Below are positions 37,740 to 47,641 of a stretch of DNA of 64,000 nt, piece by piece. This DNA comes from Croceivirga sp. (lineage in GTDB: Bacteria; Bacteroidota; Bacteroidia; Flavobacteriales; Flavobacteriaceae), in contig JANQQQ010000023.1 of NCBI GenBank assembly GCA_028284935.1, positions 1 to 64,000 on the forward strand. The letters are read 5' to 3'. The notes below the pieces were generated by a model. It made no database searches and was not told where the DNA came from. It was given only the letters and a program-made list of their open reading frames with translations. The translations under genes were made by a program, and so were the position numbers. The first letter of the stretch is position 1; every line of letters starts with the position of its first letter.

Positions 37740-38796
37740 GGGCAGGAATTTTTAAGGATACCCCATACGATTTGGCACGGTCATCGATGACTAATTCGTG
37801 CCTTTGCGGATATAGCAATTCAAGTTGCTTTTTTACATTGTCCATTCCTAGGGCCTCCGTTGTGGTTATGGAATCTTTGGAACGGAAGGTTTGATATTTC
37901 GTATTACTGCTCTTAAAGACAATCATTTTGTCTTCCGTTGTTAATGATATGGCTATTTCCGCAACCTTTAGTTCTTCACTCACACCATGCTTAAAGGCAT
38001 TTTCAATAAAGGTAAGGAGAAGTAATGGTGCTATATGTGCGGAAGGGGAAGAACGCTTTTCAAAGGTAATGTTCACCCGCTTGCCATAGCGTATCTTTTC
38101 TAGGGCTAAATAGTTTTCAATCAAGGTAATTTCCTTTTCAAGGGATACATAGTCCTCTTTGCAACCGTACAACATATAATCCAATATCTCAGATAAGCGT
38201 TCTATGACCTCTGGAGTCCTTTTCGATCGTTCCACGGCTAAAGCGTACAAATTATTGAGGGTATTAAAGAGGAAATGGGGATTTAACTGATTTTTTAGGG
38301 CACTAAGCTCAGCAGTACGTTTTTGTTCCCTCAGCTTTATAAGGTTTTGTTGGTCTTTGAACATGCGATAAGTGAACAGTAAGGCCGTTGGAGATAAGAA
38401 CAATACGGACTTGCTTACAAAAAGATTGAGATCCATAAATCGTTCCCCGATTGAAAGTCGGGCATATTTTTTTGCCAGTTCATTGTAGGTATCAAAATAC
38501 ACTACATCGAAAAAAGACTTTCTAACAAAGAGATAGCCCAACAACAACAGCAAAATAGCTCCGAGCAAGCAAACTGAAAATGGGATATATCGTCTTCGAT
38601 ATAAAAACTTTGGAACAAGAACCTCTAATAACAAATAGGCCAAAACAATCTGAGGGACCATTAGGGTAAGGGTGCTCTGAACAAGGTGTGTATAATCCCT
38701 ATAGAACACCATACTTGAGGTCACCATAAAATAGGAAAATATCCCTATCCAAAATAGGAGATGTTGAACCGGTTTTGACGTAAAAAGGGATTTCAT
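37729..38796 (-). CDS. LytS-type sensor histidine kinase
   Basis: 355 residues. About four hydrophobic helices span 8-150 (LFWIGIFSYFMVTSSMVFYR, then LLGAILLLLLGYLFV), with no large extracytoplasmic domain. The His_kinase block is LKNQLNPHFLFNTLNNLYAL near 166-185 (phospho-His in NPHFLFN), and the ATPase domain has PLLLLTFIENAFKHGV and a late GMDNVKKQLELLY. This is the usual Bacteroidota LytS partner of a LytTR regulator. Confidence 0.92.
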   Translation of the reverse strand: MKSLFTSKPVQHLLFWIGIFSYFMVTSSMVFYRDYTHLVQSTLTLMVPQIVLAYLLLEVLVPKFLYRRRYIPFSVCLLGAILLLLLGYLFVRKSFFDVVYFDTYNELAKKYARLSIGERFMDLNLFVSKSVLFLSPTALLFTYRMFKDQQNLIKLREQKRTAELSALKNQLNPHFLFNTLNNLYALAVERSKRTPEVIERLSEILDYMLYGCKEDYVSLEKEITLIENYLALEKIRYGKRVNITFEKRSSPSAHIAPLLLLTFIENAFKHGVSEELKVAEIAISLTTEDKMIVFKSSNTKYQTFRSKDSITTTEALGMDNVKKQLELLYPQRHELVIDDRAKSYGVSLKIPAHVL

Positions 38797-39007
38797 GTTC
38801 CAGTGGCCTAATTTTCAAAAATAGCACAGCGTCCTTATCAATCCTGATTTTGTTGACAAAAGCTGTGGACTAGGTAGACCAACCCGGAAAGTTCGTAGAT
38901 CAACACCTATTTAAGCTCGGATAGCCCTATAATGCCTCTTGGTCTACTTTCTTATTTACGGGAAAGCAAGGGCATTAGGTTTGCATCAAAACATAAAATT
39001 TGATGAA

Positions 39008-39442
39008 ATGAAAACAAGTTATCAATTACTACTACTAGGTCTTATTTGGATATCTGTCCATCAAGTTGGCCGTGCCCAGACCTCAAACTATGCCCAGGTC
39101 GAAACCTGCATTAATAAGTATTTAAAAGGGGATACCCAAAAGGATTTTGAAACCCTAAAGCCATCTTTTCACCCCAATGCCACGATGAAATACGTATCCT
39201 CAAAATCAGGCTACCAAGAGTTCAATGCCCTTGAAGCTTTTGCAGGAGACAAAGGCAGGGAACCCGAAAAAAATCGAACCGATACCATAGCCTACATCAA
39301 TATAACCGGTAATGCAGCACAGGCCAAAGTGGAGGTGAATTATCCCAACATTACCGTAGTGGATTACCTCCATCTGCTAAAAATTGACGGGCACTGGATG
39401 ATTGTCAACAAGATTTTTTCCAGCAAACCTTCCTCAAAATAG
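39008..39442 (+). CDS. Exported putative lumazine-binding / NTF2-like protein
   Basis: 144 residues from ATG 39008; an upstream start at 38939 would add a non-signal leader. A signal peptide (TSYQLLLLGLIWISVHQVGR, cleaved near AQ) is followed by an NTF2-like fold: AQVETCINKYLKGDTQKDFE, SFHPNATMKYV, then GHWMIVNKIFSSK. The pattern matches the putative lumazine-binding family of periplasmic SnoaL/NTF2 proteins; the ligand is unknown. TAGGTTTG at 38976-38983 could be its -7 element, but I see no good -33. Followed closely by the DUF5916 gene. Confidence 0.78.
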   Translation: MKTSYQLLLLGLIWISVHQVGRAQTSNYAQVETCINKYLKGDTQKDFETLKPSFHPNATMKYVSSKSGYQEFNALEAFAGDKGREPEKNRTDTIAYINITGNAAQAKVEVNYPNITVVDYLHLLKIDGHWMIVNKIFSSKPSSK

Positions 39443-39461
39443 CGTTTAGCACATATTGTCC

Positions 39462-41633
39462 ATGAAGTATTTTATCACCCTTTACATGGGGTTCCTTTGT
39501 CATGCATTGCAAGGCCAATTGGACTATGCAATTACATTTATCGATGATAAAATTGAAGTGGATGGAAAGTTTGATGAGGCTGTATGGAAAGAACTTCCCA
39601 CGTATACCAATTTTCACAACTACCTGCCCGATGATGTAGGACTGGCAAAGAACCAAACCCAGGTGAAGCTGTTTCACAATGGGGAATTTCTCTTCATATC
39701 AGCGGTTTACCAAGACTCCACGGACAAGGTGCAAATCAGTTCCCTCAAACGTGATGATATTGGGAACACGGTTGCTGAAAGCGAAACCTTCGTTTTTATC
39801 ATGGATACCCAGTTACAGCAACAAAGTGCTTACTACTTTGCTGTAAATATGGGAGGGGCACAGGTGGATGGCCTCATAGAACGGGTCAATGACGGATTCA
39901 GTCTAAGCTCAAACTGGAATACCGTTTGGAATGCAGCTACCTATGTAAACGGAACACATAAGCACTATGAATTGGCCATTCCCCTCAAAAACCTAAGCTT
40001 CGATAGAAATAATGATGCCATTGCCATACAAATGTATGTCAGGGATATCAAGAACAATTCATGGACCATTATTACGGATTTAAGTCGTAATTATCGACTG
40101 TTCGATTTACGATTCACGCGACAATTTGCCATTGACAATTTACCGAAGACGACCTCTGCCCGCTTTGCATTGACCCCTTCCCTTACCCTGAACCATCAAG
40201 AGAACCTAGCCGAGGATAGTGGGGAGACCACTTTTATACCCAGTCTTGATGTACAATATAACCTGAGCTCCTCCTTAAAGCTGGATGCCACAATAAATCC
40301 CGATTTTTCCCAAATTGATGTGGACCAACAAGTCACCAATCTCACCCGATTTTCCATTTTCTTTCCTGAGCAGCGCAATTTCTTTTTGGAGAATGCCGAT
40401 TTGTTCTCCAACCTTGGGCAACCTGATGTTAGTCCATTTTACTCCAGAAGGATTGGCGCTGAAACCAATATGCAATTTGGGATCAAAGTTTCGGGAAATG
40501 TTGCTCCAAAGACCAGGGTGGGCCTATTGAATGCCCAAACGAAACAAGAGAATGGAACCCCTTCGCAAAACTTTGGGGTATTCGTGGGTGAACAACAACT
40601 CTCACAACGATTGGTCGCTACTGGTTTTTTGGTCAACAAACAGGAAACGGAGGGTCTTGGATTTACCGATGATTACAATCGGGTAACGGGATTCAACCTC
40701 AATTACAAGTCTTTGGATAGAAAATGGACAGGGGTCGCCAATTTGGCCAGTAGTTTTTCTCCAAGTCTTAGTGGGGATCACCTTTTTTATAACCTTGGGG
40801 CTTTTTACAATGTAAGGGGCGCTTCCTTAGGGGCATCGGTAAGGCAGGTACAACGCAATTATTTGGCAGAAGTGGGCTTTACACCGCGACTTTTTAATTT
40901 TGATGCGGAGCAGGAAATTACTGTTAGGGAAGGCTATACCCAAAGCAGTCTTGAAGGCATATTGGCCAAGTTTTTCGAAAATTCGGAAAAGGTCAATGCC
41001 TACCGCTACCTCTTTGCGACAAATGACAGTTTCTGGGATGAGGAGGGTAAACTTCAACAGTCTACTTCTTTCTACAATACGGCGATCATCTTTCAATCCT
41101 TTTCCGCAGTCTATCTTAACCTCTATCATGACTATGTGAATTTGAAGTACGCTTTTGACCCGTTGAACAATGGTAATTCCCTTCTTCCGAATCAATATCA
41201 TTTTTTTAGAGCGAGGGCAGGGTATAATTCGGCAAGAAACACCCAATTTGTCTACAATACTTTTTTTCAATACGGTGAATTCTACAATGGCCTGAATACC
41301 ACATTCGGTTTAACCCTAAATTACAGGGTATTGCCATTTGCCAATCTTTTGGCGAGCTATCAAATGGATGATTTGGATTTAAATGAATTGGGGCAACGAA
41401 CCTTTCATCTTGTTCGATTTACGGGTGAAGTATTTTTTAACAATCGACTGAATTGGACCACCTTCATTCAATACAGCTCCCAAAACCAAAACCTGAACAT
41501 CAACAGTCGCTTGCAATGGGAGTACAAACCACTGTCATTTATCTATCTGGTCATCACCGATAACTTTAATGAACAGCTCCAACGAACCAATTGGGGAGTG
41601 GCCATGAAGGTCAATTATCGCTTTGATTTCTGA
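39462..41633 (+). CDS. DUF5916 outer-membrane protein with N-terminal CBM9-like domain
   Basis: 723 residues from ATG 39462 (TTG 39456 also possible). Signal peptide KYFITLYMGFLCHALQGQ, then a carbohydrate-binding family 9-like beta domain (about 25-205: KFDEAVWKELPTYTNFHNY, LAIPLKNLSFDRN). A DUF5916 region follows with the conserved ATINPDFSQIDVDQQVTNLT and FFPEQRNFFLENADLFSN, and the C-terminal half alternates strands up to a terminal Phe (NYRFDF), as outer-membrane barrels do. Function is unknown. Twenty bases after the lumazine-binding-like gene, so probably one transcript. Confidence 0.85.
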   Translation: MKYFITLYMGFLCHALQGQLDYAITFIDDKIEVDGKFDEAVWKELPTYTNFHNYLPDDVGLAKNQTQVKLFHNGEFLFISAVYQDSTDKVQISSLKRDDIGNTVAESETFVFIMDTQLQQQSAYYFAVNMGGAQVDGLIERVNDGFSLSSNWNTVWNAATYVNGTHKHYELAIPLKNLSFDRNNDAIAIQMYVRDIKNNSWTIITDLSRNYRLFDLRFTRQFAIDNLPKTTSARFALTPSLTLNHQENLAEDSGETTFIPSLDVQYNLSSSLKLDATINPDFSQIDVDQQVTNLTRFSIFFPEQRNFFLENADLFSNLGQPDVSPFYSRRIGAETNMQFGIKVSGNVAPKTRVGLLNAQTKQENGTPSQNFGVFVGEQQLSQRLVATGFLVNKQETEGLGFTDDYNRVTGFNLNYKSLDRKWTGVANLASSFSPSLSGDHLFYNLGAFYNVRGASLGASVRQVQRNYLAEVGFTPRLFNFDAEQEITVREGYTQSSLEGILAKFFENSEKVNAYRYLFATNDSFWDEEGKLQQSTSFYNTAIIFQSFSAVYLNLYHDYVNLKYAFDPLNNGNSLLPNQYHFFRARAGYNSARNTQFVYNTFFQYGEFYNGLNTTFGLTLNYRVLPFANLLASYQMDDLDLNELGQRTFHLVRFTGEVFFNNRLNWTTFIQYSSQNQNLNINSRLQWEYKPLSFIYLVITDNFNEQLQRTNWGVAMKVNYRFDF

Positions 41634-41653
41634 AATGTTGACACTGGCCCGGC

Positions 41654-42958
41654 TTACTTGGATGGTACTCCATAAAGGTCAAAGTCCGAGGCCTCTGTAA
41701 TGGTTATTTGCGAAAAGTCGCCCACTTTTATGTAGTGCTTTCTTGCATCGATAAGGACTTCATTATCCACATCGGGGGAGTCAAATTCCGTGCGTCCAAC
41801 GAAATGATTACCTTCTTTTCGGTCAATAATACAGCGAAAGGTTTTCCCTATTTTATTTTGGTTGAGCTCCCAGGAGATTTGGGATTGTACTTCCATGATT
41901 TCGTTGGCGCGTGTTTGTTTCACCTCCTCCGGAACATTATCTTCCAAGGAATAGGCATGGGTGTTCTCTTCATGGCTGTAGGTAAAGCATCCCAAACGCT
42001 CAAAGCGCATTTCCTGCACCCATTCCTTCAGGGTTTCAAAGTCTTCCTGGGTCTCCCCCGGATAGCCCACAATCAACGTGGTACGGATGGCCATTTCCGG
42101 AACAGCCTGTCTAAAATCCTGCAATAACTTGGTGGTTTTGGCCTTTGTAGTTCCCCTTCGCATGCTCTTCAGAATGGGGTCGGCAATATGCTGGAGTGGA
42201 ATATCAAGGTAATTGCAAATTTTTTCCTCCCGCCTCATCACATCCAGGACATCCATGGGAAAACCTGTAGGGAAGGCATAGTGCAACCGAATCCACTCCA
42301 CTCCATCCACCTTGACCAAATTTTCCAAAAGCACTGCCAAATTCCGTTTCTTGTACAAGTCCAACCCATAATAGGTGAGATCTTGGGCAATAAGGATGAG
42401 CTCCTTAACTCCCTTTGCGGCTAACTTTTCAGCCTCCGCGACGAGTTCTTCCATGGGTTTGCTTTTGTGTTTTCCGCGCATTAGTGGGATGGCACAGAAC
42501 GAACATGGGCGGTCACAACCCTCAGCAATTTTTAGATAGGCGTAGTTTTTAGGGGTGGTCGTCAAACGTTCACCCAATAATTCATGTTTGTAGTCAGCCC
42601 CTAGGGCTTTTAAAAGGTTGGGTAAATCACTGGTTCCGAAGTACTCATCCACATTTGGGATTTCCTTTTCCAAATCGGGCTTGTACCGCTCACTAAGGCA
42701 GCCGGTCACAAACACCTTATCCACTTCACCTTCTTCCTTTTTTTGCACATATTCCAGAATGGTGTTCACGCTCTCCTCCTTGGCATTGGCGATAAATCCG
42801 CAGGTATTGATGACCACTACATTACCTTCTTCTTCATGTAACACTTCTTTGTTATTGGCCCGTAATTGTCCCATGAGTACCTCGGAGTCATATACGTTTT
42901 TGCTACAACCCAAGGTAACTACATTTATTTTGTTCTTTTTAAGTGATTTTGTACGCAT
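41654..42958 (-). CDS. rimO: Ribosomal protein S12 methylthiotransferase RimO
   Basis: Radical-SAM enzyme that adds a methylthio group to Asp of S12. 434 residues. The N-terminal UPF0004 domain carries the first cluster cysteines (TLGCSKNVYDSEVL, VINTCGF, VTGCLSERY). The radical-SAM motif is EGCDRPCSFCAIPLMRGKHK near 148-167, and a TRAM domain (from about 367) ends the protein. Starts at ATG 42958 (MRTKSLKKNKINVVTLGCSK). Convergent with DUF5916. Confidence 0.96.
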   Translation of the reverse strand: MRTKSLKKNKINVVTLGCSKNVYDSEVLMGQLRANNKEVLHEEEGNVVVINTCGFIANAKEESVNTILEYVQKKEEGEVDKVFVTGCLSERYKPDLEKEIPNVDEYFGTSDLPNLLKALGADYKHELLGERLTTTPKNYAYLKIAEGCDRPCSFCAIPLMRGKHKSKPMEELVAEAEKLAAKGVKELILIAQDLTYYGLDLYKKRNLAVLLENLVKVDGVEWIRLHYAFPTGFPMDVLDVMRREEKICNYLDIPLQHIADPILKSMRRGTTKAKTTKLLQDFRQAVPEMAIRTTLIVGYPGETQEDFETLKEWVQEMRFERLGCFTYSHEENTHAYSLEDNVPEEVKQTRANEIMEVQSQISWELNQNKIGKTFRCIIDRKEGNHFVGRTEFDSPDVDNEVLIDARKHYIKVGDFSQITITEASDFDLYGVPSK

Positions 42959-43080
42959 AGCTACCTAAATGGGCTGCAAAAATACAATAGCAAGGGCAAT
43001 TGGTCGATTTTAACGCATAATTCTTCATTCATGACGTTAAACCATTAAGTATCAAGGTGGTCTCATTTAAAACGTATGCC

Positions 43081-44178
43081 ATGAAACCTTCTACTTTTAT
43101 TTTCATCATTTGGTCCATGCTTTTATGGGGTTGTTCCACAGAATCCGTTGGAGATACGGAAAGCGAAACCCCTATGGAACCCGAAGTTTCCAACCGCTAC
43201 TTCCCTCCCACCAGCTCTGGAGAGTGGGAAAGTGTCTTAGCCAGTGAAATAGGTTGGAATATGATCGCAGAACAACCTCTTCGTGATTTTTTACAGGAAA
43301 AAGGGACCAAAGCCTTCATCATCCTTAAGGATGGTAAAATGGTTGTGGAATGGTATTTTGATGACCATACACAAAATACAAGTTGGTATTGGGCTTCAAC
43401 AGGAAAAACCTTAACTGCCTTTACCGTGGGATTGGCACAAGAAGAGGGTCTGCTGGATATTAATGATAAAACATCGGACTACCTGGGAAATGGATGGACC
43501 AGTTTGGAAGCTGAAAAGGAAGCGTTGATTACTGTTTGGCACCAGTTGACCATGACTTCGGGAATGAACGGTCTGTTTTTTGATTGTATTACACCCGATT
43601 GTTTGCAATATGTGGCCGATGCAGGCACCCGATGGACGTACCATAATGGGCCATATACCCTTTTACAAAACGTAGTAGCCAATGCCAGTCAAGAGGAGTG
43701 GTCCGATTATTTTAATGAAAACCTGAGGGATAGAATTGGTATGGACGGATTCTGGCTTTCCACCAATGATTTAAACAATGTCTATTTCAGTACGGCCCGC
43801 AGTATGGCCCGTTTTGGTTTATTGAACCTCAACAATGGTGCCTGGGACGGAGTACCTATTTTGAGTGATGAAAACTACGGAAATCAAATGAAGAATACTT
43901 CCCAAGACCTGAATCAAGCCTATGGCTATCTGTGGTGGTTGAACGGAAAATCGTCCTATCTCGCCCCAGGACTATCCATTGAATATGATGGGGAACTTAT
44001 CTCAAATGCACCATCCGATACGTATGCCGGACTGGGAAAAAATGACCAAAAATTGTATATCGTACCAAGCGAGGGGCTGGTCATTGTGCGGATGGGTGAT
44101 GATGCCGGGGAAGACCTTCTGGGGCCTTCCAGTTTTGACAATGCCCTCTGGGAAAAGCTGAACGACTTTATCAATTAA
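43081..44178 (+). CDS. Class C beta-lactamase-like serine hydrolase, lipoprotein
   Basis: 365 residues from ATG 43081; the frame runs further up (43057) but the signal peptide begins here (KPSTFIFIIWSMLLWGC, lipobox LLWGC18). S106-T-G-K109 in YWASTGKTLTAF is the SxxK nucleophile motif and WTYHNGPYTLLQN provides the Tyr-x-Asn. The C-terminal His/Lys-Thr-Gly region is less clear. This family covers esterases, D-peptidases and amidases, so antibiotic hydrolysis is not implied. Overlaps the end of the convergent amidase gene by 4 bases. Confidence 0.85.
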   Translation: MKPSTFIFIIWSMLLWGCSTESVGDTESETPMEPEVSNRYFPPTSSGEWESVLASEIGWNMIAEQPLRDFLQEKGTKAFIILKDGKMVVEWYFDDHTQNTSWYWASTGKTLTAFTVGLAQEEGLLDINDKTSDYLGNGWTSLEAEKEALITVWHQLTMTSGMNGLFFDCITPDCLQYVADAGTRWTYHNGPYTLLQNVVANASQEEWSDYFNENLRDRIGMDGFWLSTNDLNNVYFSTARSMARFGLLNLNNGAWDGVPILSDENYGNQMKNTSQDLNQAYGYLWWLNGKSSYLAPGLSIEYDGELISNAPSDTYAGLGKNDQKLYIVPSEGLVIVRMGDDAGEDLLGPSSFDNALWEKLNDFIN

Positions 44179-45902
44179 TCCCTGTAGTCCGAAGGGATTT
44201 TTCGGGCCTTGGTCAATGCTTCAAAAGCAGCTCCCATTTCGTATAATTTTCCTTCTTGGAACTGTTTTGCGATAAAGGTGAGATTTACAGGTTCCCCAGT
44301 TTCCCGATACCCCATGGGAATGGTCAATGCTGGATACTCCGCCGCTGCAGCTGCTCCCGCATCATAATTATTGATGGAAAGTACGGCATCCAAGCGATGC
44401 TCGGCCATTGGAATACTAAAATAAGACATTCCCGCAGACCGCAATCTCCTCTTAATGGCCTTTAGTCCTTCTGCGGATGTAGTATCCGCCAAAATCCCAT
44501 CAAATCGTGCTTGTCCGTAAGGAATTCGAACCAATGAATCCTGTACATTGAATTCAACCACCTCTTTGACCGTTGCCGTTTGCACCGCCTCTTTGTCGTT
44601 TACCCAGGTTTCCATGTACTTGGGCAAATCGTTTTTCATGTCGATATTTAAAATGGAGAGGAAGCCATCAAACTTCACTTCCGGAGGTTCAAATTCAACA
44701 ATGGTCGCCCCCGCTTGTTTCATCAGCTCCAAAGTTTCCCGATACAAGGAATCCCGTTCCACATAGTTCTTTAAGGCACCGAATCGCTTTCCTTTTAAAG
44801 AAGACGTTCCCGAGGTGTACCAACCTTCTTCCCAATCCGCTTTCACCGATTTATCATCGCGTTCATCAAAACCCCGCATGGCATCCAGCAAAATACCATT
44901 ATCCATCACATTTTTGGTCATAGGGCCAGGTGTATCCAAAGTACTGGAAATGGGCACAATTCCAGAACGACTGAGCAATCCAACGGTAGGTTTCATTCCA
45001 ACGACCGAGTTCTGTCCTGAGGGTGACAAAATGGAACCCGAGGTTTCGGTGCCCACAGCGGCTATCGCATAATTTACCGCCACCGAAGTTCCGCTACCTG
45101 CACTGGACCCCCCGGTGTCGAGTTCCCTACGACCATAAGGGTTCAACGTCTGACCACCCACCGCACTTTGTCCGTTGGGGCAATCGCAAATAAAATTGGC
45201 CCACTCGCTTAAGTTGACCTTTCCTAAAATCAAGGCACCTTTTTCCTTTAAGCGATCTACAATAAACGCATCATTGGTCTGGTTTTCCATCAGGGCTATG
45301 GCACCGGCAGTTGTTCTCATGTCTTGGGTACCAATATTGTCCTTTAATAAAACCGGCATGCCATAAATGGGATGATGACCATCACTATTCGGTCCAAGAT
45401 TTCGAGCTTCTTCCAAAATAAAGGGGTTCAGAGCTATGATCGTATTAAGTGTGGTTTCATTCGGCAATTCGTATCTATAGATCCGGTGCAAAAAGAACAA
45501 CACCAATTCCTCATAGGTAAAGGTTCCCGCCTTAATATGCGATTGAATGGCGGGAATATCCTGCTCCAGCACCAAGGGTTTCAGGAGTTCATAGCGCTCC
45601 GATGGAAATTGGGAAACCTCGGCGTACAAAGGCTCAAAAACCACATTCTTATCCAGCACCTTGCTTTGGATGAATTTAAAACGCATTCGCTCTTTCTCAT
45701 GATCCGCATTGGCCGCAACCTCAGCAGAATCATTGTAAGGCATCCATAAAGGTCTTTCCACTTCTATTTCGGAGACTTCATTGGTAGCTTCCTCAATAAT
45801 TGAAGTATTGTCCTTTGGGGTAGTATCCAACTTGCACGAAATAAGTACAAATGCCCATAAGGAGAATGCAAGAGTTCTTTTGGTAAGGGTGGGTCGTGTC
45901 AT
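44175..45902 (-). CDS. Amidase signature enzyme, lipoprotein
   Basis: 575 residues from ATG 45902; an earlier start (46001) would add 33 residues with no signal. N-terminal export signal LAFSLWAFVLISCKLD with lipobox. The amidase catalytic triad set is visible: Lys in PVLLKDNIGTQDM near 190, GGSSAGSGTSVAVNYAIAAV near 264-283, and nucleophile Ser in GTETSGSILSPSG. Such enzymes hydrolyse amides of peptides, aryl or fatty groups; the substrate is unknown. Last gene of the ftsY-methyltransferase-DUF2911-amidase strand run. Confidence 0.9.
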   Translation of the reverse strand: MTRPTLTKRTLAFSLWAFVLISCKLDTTPKDNTSIIEEATNEVSEIEVERPLWMPYNDSAEVAANADHEKERMRFKFIQSKVLDKNVVFEPLYAEVSQFPSERYELLKPLVLEQDIPAIQSHIKAGTFTYEELVLFFLHRIYRYELPNETTLNTIIALNPFILEEARNLGPNSDGHHPIYGMPVLLKDNIGTQDMRTTAGAIALMENQTNDAFIVDRLKEKGALILGKVNLSEWANFICDCPNGQSAVGGQTLNPYGRRELDTGGSSAGSGTSVAVNYAIAAVGTETSGSILSPSGQNSVVGMKPTVGLLSRSGIVPISSTLDTPGPMTKNVMDNGILLDAMRGFDERDDKSVKADWEEGWYTSGTSSLKGKRFGALKNYVERDSLYRETLELMKQAGATIVEFEPPEVKFDGFLSILNIDMKNDLPKYMETWVNDKEAVQTATVKEVVEFNVQDSLVRIPYGQARFDGILADTTSAEGLKAIKRRLRSAGMSYFSIPMAEHRLDAVLSINNYDAGAAAAAEYPALTIPMGYRETGEPVNLTFIAKQFQEGKLYEMGAAFEALTKARKIPSDYRD

Positions 45903-45966
45903 TGAGAAGGAATTTGTAGCTGAGAAATCTAAAGATAAGATTTCTCCTCTTCGATTCGAAATGACC

Positions 45967-46851
45967 TCATTTATCTTCGATATTGGCCTTCCACTTTCCA
46001 ATGTTCTTTTTGTTCATACGAACAAATTCATCCTTCCCCAGTTCCGAGGCAATTTTCAAAGATTTTTCTGCAGATTCAATGGCGCTCTCAAAATCGCCCA
46101 ATTCGGCCTGTAGCAAACTTTTGACGCGATGAAAATAGTAGGTGTCACCGCCCAGTTTAAAAGCCATGTCCAAATACCCCAAGGCGCGTTCAGGATCTTT
46201 ACCCTGCTCTTGCAAATACCGAGCCGCCTCATAATAGGTCTGTGCCGTGGGATTTTCCTTGAGTTGCTTGGCCATCTCTGCCTCCATTTGCGCATCTGTA
46301 TTTACCACAAAGGGTATCGCGATTTTAGTACTGGCCCATACCAAATTCAGGTTGCCCGAGTTATGCGTAACGCTATCAAAGGCCATTAAAAAGTTTTCTT
46401 GATGATAGGGAATACGTTGTGGATTCACCTTTATCCGAAATACATCTTCCTTGGAATCATAATTCTTACGGCCATCACCCCAGTGGGCAGTATTGGTGTG
46501 AAAGGCAATTTCCCACTCCTTTTCTTGGGGAAAGGCATATAGTGCATAGGTACCTTTGGGCAACCTATTTCCCTGTACCTTCATATCCGTATCCACGAAA
46601 ATTTTGGTGCTTTCGTTGGCCCCAACCCGCCAAATACGACCATAGGGCACCAATCCTTTTTGACCATCTTCCCGTGGTCCAAATACATGGCGGCCGCGCA
46701 CCGCTGGTCGGGAGTATTCAATACGTATTTTGGAAAGCCCCACTTCCTGTTCAAGCACGGAAAATGGACTTGCCTTTGGGTGCATAATTTGCCCATGCAC
46801 AAAACCTGAAATCAAAAACAAGAAGACGATAAAAGATAGCTGTTGCCACAT
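45967..46851 (-). CDS. DUF2911 domain protein with TPR-like tail
   Basis: 294 residues from ATG 46851, where the signal peptide starts (WQQLSFIVFLFLISGFVHGQ). A DUF2911 domain fills about 22-170 (IEYSRPAVRGRHVFGPREDG, WRVGANESTKIFVDTDMKV, GTYALYAFPQEKEWEIAFHT), and the last 110 residues look like two or three TPR-type helical pairs (RALGYLDMAFKLGGDTYYFH). Exported; function unknown, common in Bacteroidota. Four bases after the methyltransferase gene, so cotranscribed. Confidence 0.86.
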   Translation of the reverse strand: MWQQLSFIVFLFLISGFVHGQIMHPKASPFSVLEQEVGLSKIRIEYSRPAVRGRHVFGPREDGQKGLVPYGRIWRVGANESTKIFVDTDMKVQGNRLPKGTYALYAFPQEKEWEIAFHTNTAHWGDGRKNYDSKEDVFRIKVNPQRIPYHQENFLMAFDSVTHNSGNLNLVWASTKIAIPFVVNTDAQMEAEMAKQLKENPTAQTYYEAARYLQEQGKDPERALGYLDMAFKLGGDTYYFHRVKSLLQAELGDFESAIESAEKSLKIASELGKDEFVRMNKKNIGKWKANIEDK

Positions 46852-46855
46852 GTCA

Positions 46856-47626
46856 CTACTTTTTGGTACCCAAAAGATAAAGGACAACCCTAGGGCCCGA
46901 CTTTACCCGGTCCATTTCCCAATTAAAGCTTTCCCCATGGTGTAAACCATCCACGAGTTCCTGCATTTCTTGCAACGAATAGGTTCGCAAGGAGGAAACG
47001 ACCCCGTCCCACAATACAAATAGGGGAACTATGGGAATCAAATAGGTAAAAAGTAACCTACCCCATTTAAAGGGGCGGATGAAAGGGGTGGTCAACAATA
47101 CACTAATTGGAGAAAACAACATGGCCAAAATACTTGGAACACTTCGTTCCTGGGCTTCAAAGATGGCTATGGGAACATTGGCATCCACGGCATTTTGTAA
47201 AATCAATTGTGCATCCTTTGGTTTAAAGTGATGTAAGGATAGGAATTGCGTTCGAAATCCTTGTAAACTTTCCGGTACGTTCCTAGCATCAATGGAAGTA
47301 TTGATGTACTCAAAATTTGGAGCCTGTTTTTTGGTATAGGCAAAGGCCGACTGATTGGGAAAATAATCGGTCAATACAATTTTAAGCTCAGGATACTTTT
47401 TCAATAGTTCTGTATTCAACCAGAGCAAGCCGCCCCCGCCTCCAGAGGCTAAATCAACAATGGTATGCTTTCCATAGGCGGCCAAACCTTTTTCCAAGAC
47501 AGGAATAATGGGTTGGTACATCTTTGTTTTATTGGATAGAAACTGTAGGAAATCGGTGCCGTAGTCCCGTAAAAATTTGGGAAACCACTTTTGGTCTTCA
47601 AACTCAAATAAGTGTATTCTTCCCAT
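46856..47626 (-). CDS. Class I SAM-dependent methyltransferase-like protein
   Basis: 256 residues. The SAM-binding glycine motif is VDLASGGGGGLLWLN near 58-72, with acidic IVLTDYFPNQS following. The C-terminal part is hydrophobic (about 165-210, with SILAMLFSPISVLLTTPFI and LIPIVPLFVLWDG), hinting at membrane association. The substrate is not apparent. 15 bases downstream of ftsY. Confidence 0.75.
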   Translation of the reverse strand: MGRIHLFEFEDQKWFPKFLRDYGTDFLQFLSNKTKMYQPIIPVLEKGLAAYGKHTIVDLASGGGGGLLWLNTELLKKYPELKIVLTDYFPNQSAFAYTKKQAPNFEYINTSIDARNVPESLQGFRTQFLSLHHFKPKDAQLILQNAVDANVPIAIFEAQERSVPSILAMLFSPISVLLTTPFIRPFKWGRLLFTYLIPIVPLFVLWDGVVSSLRTYSLQEMQELVDGLHHGESFNWEMDRVKSGPRVVLYLLGTKK

Positions 47627-47641
47627 GGCAAACTAATTTTA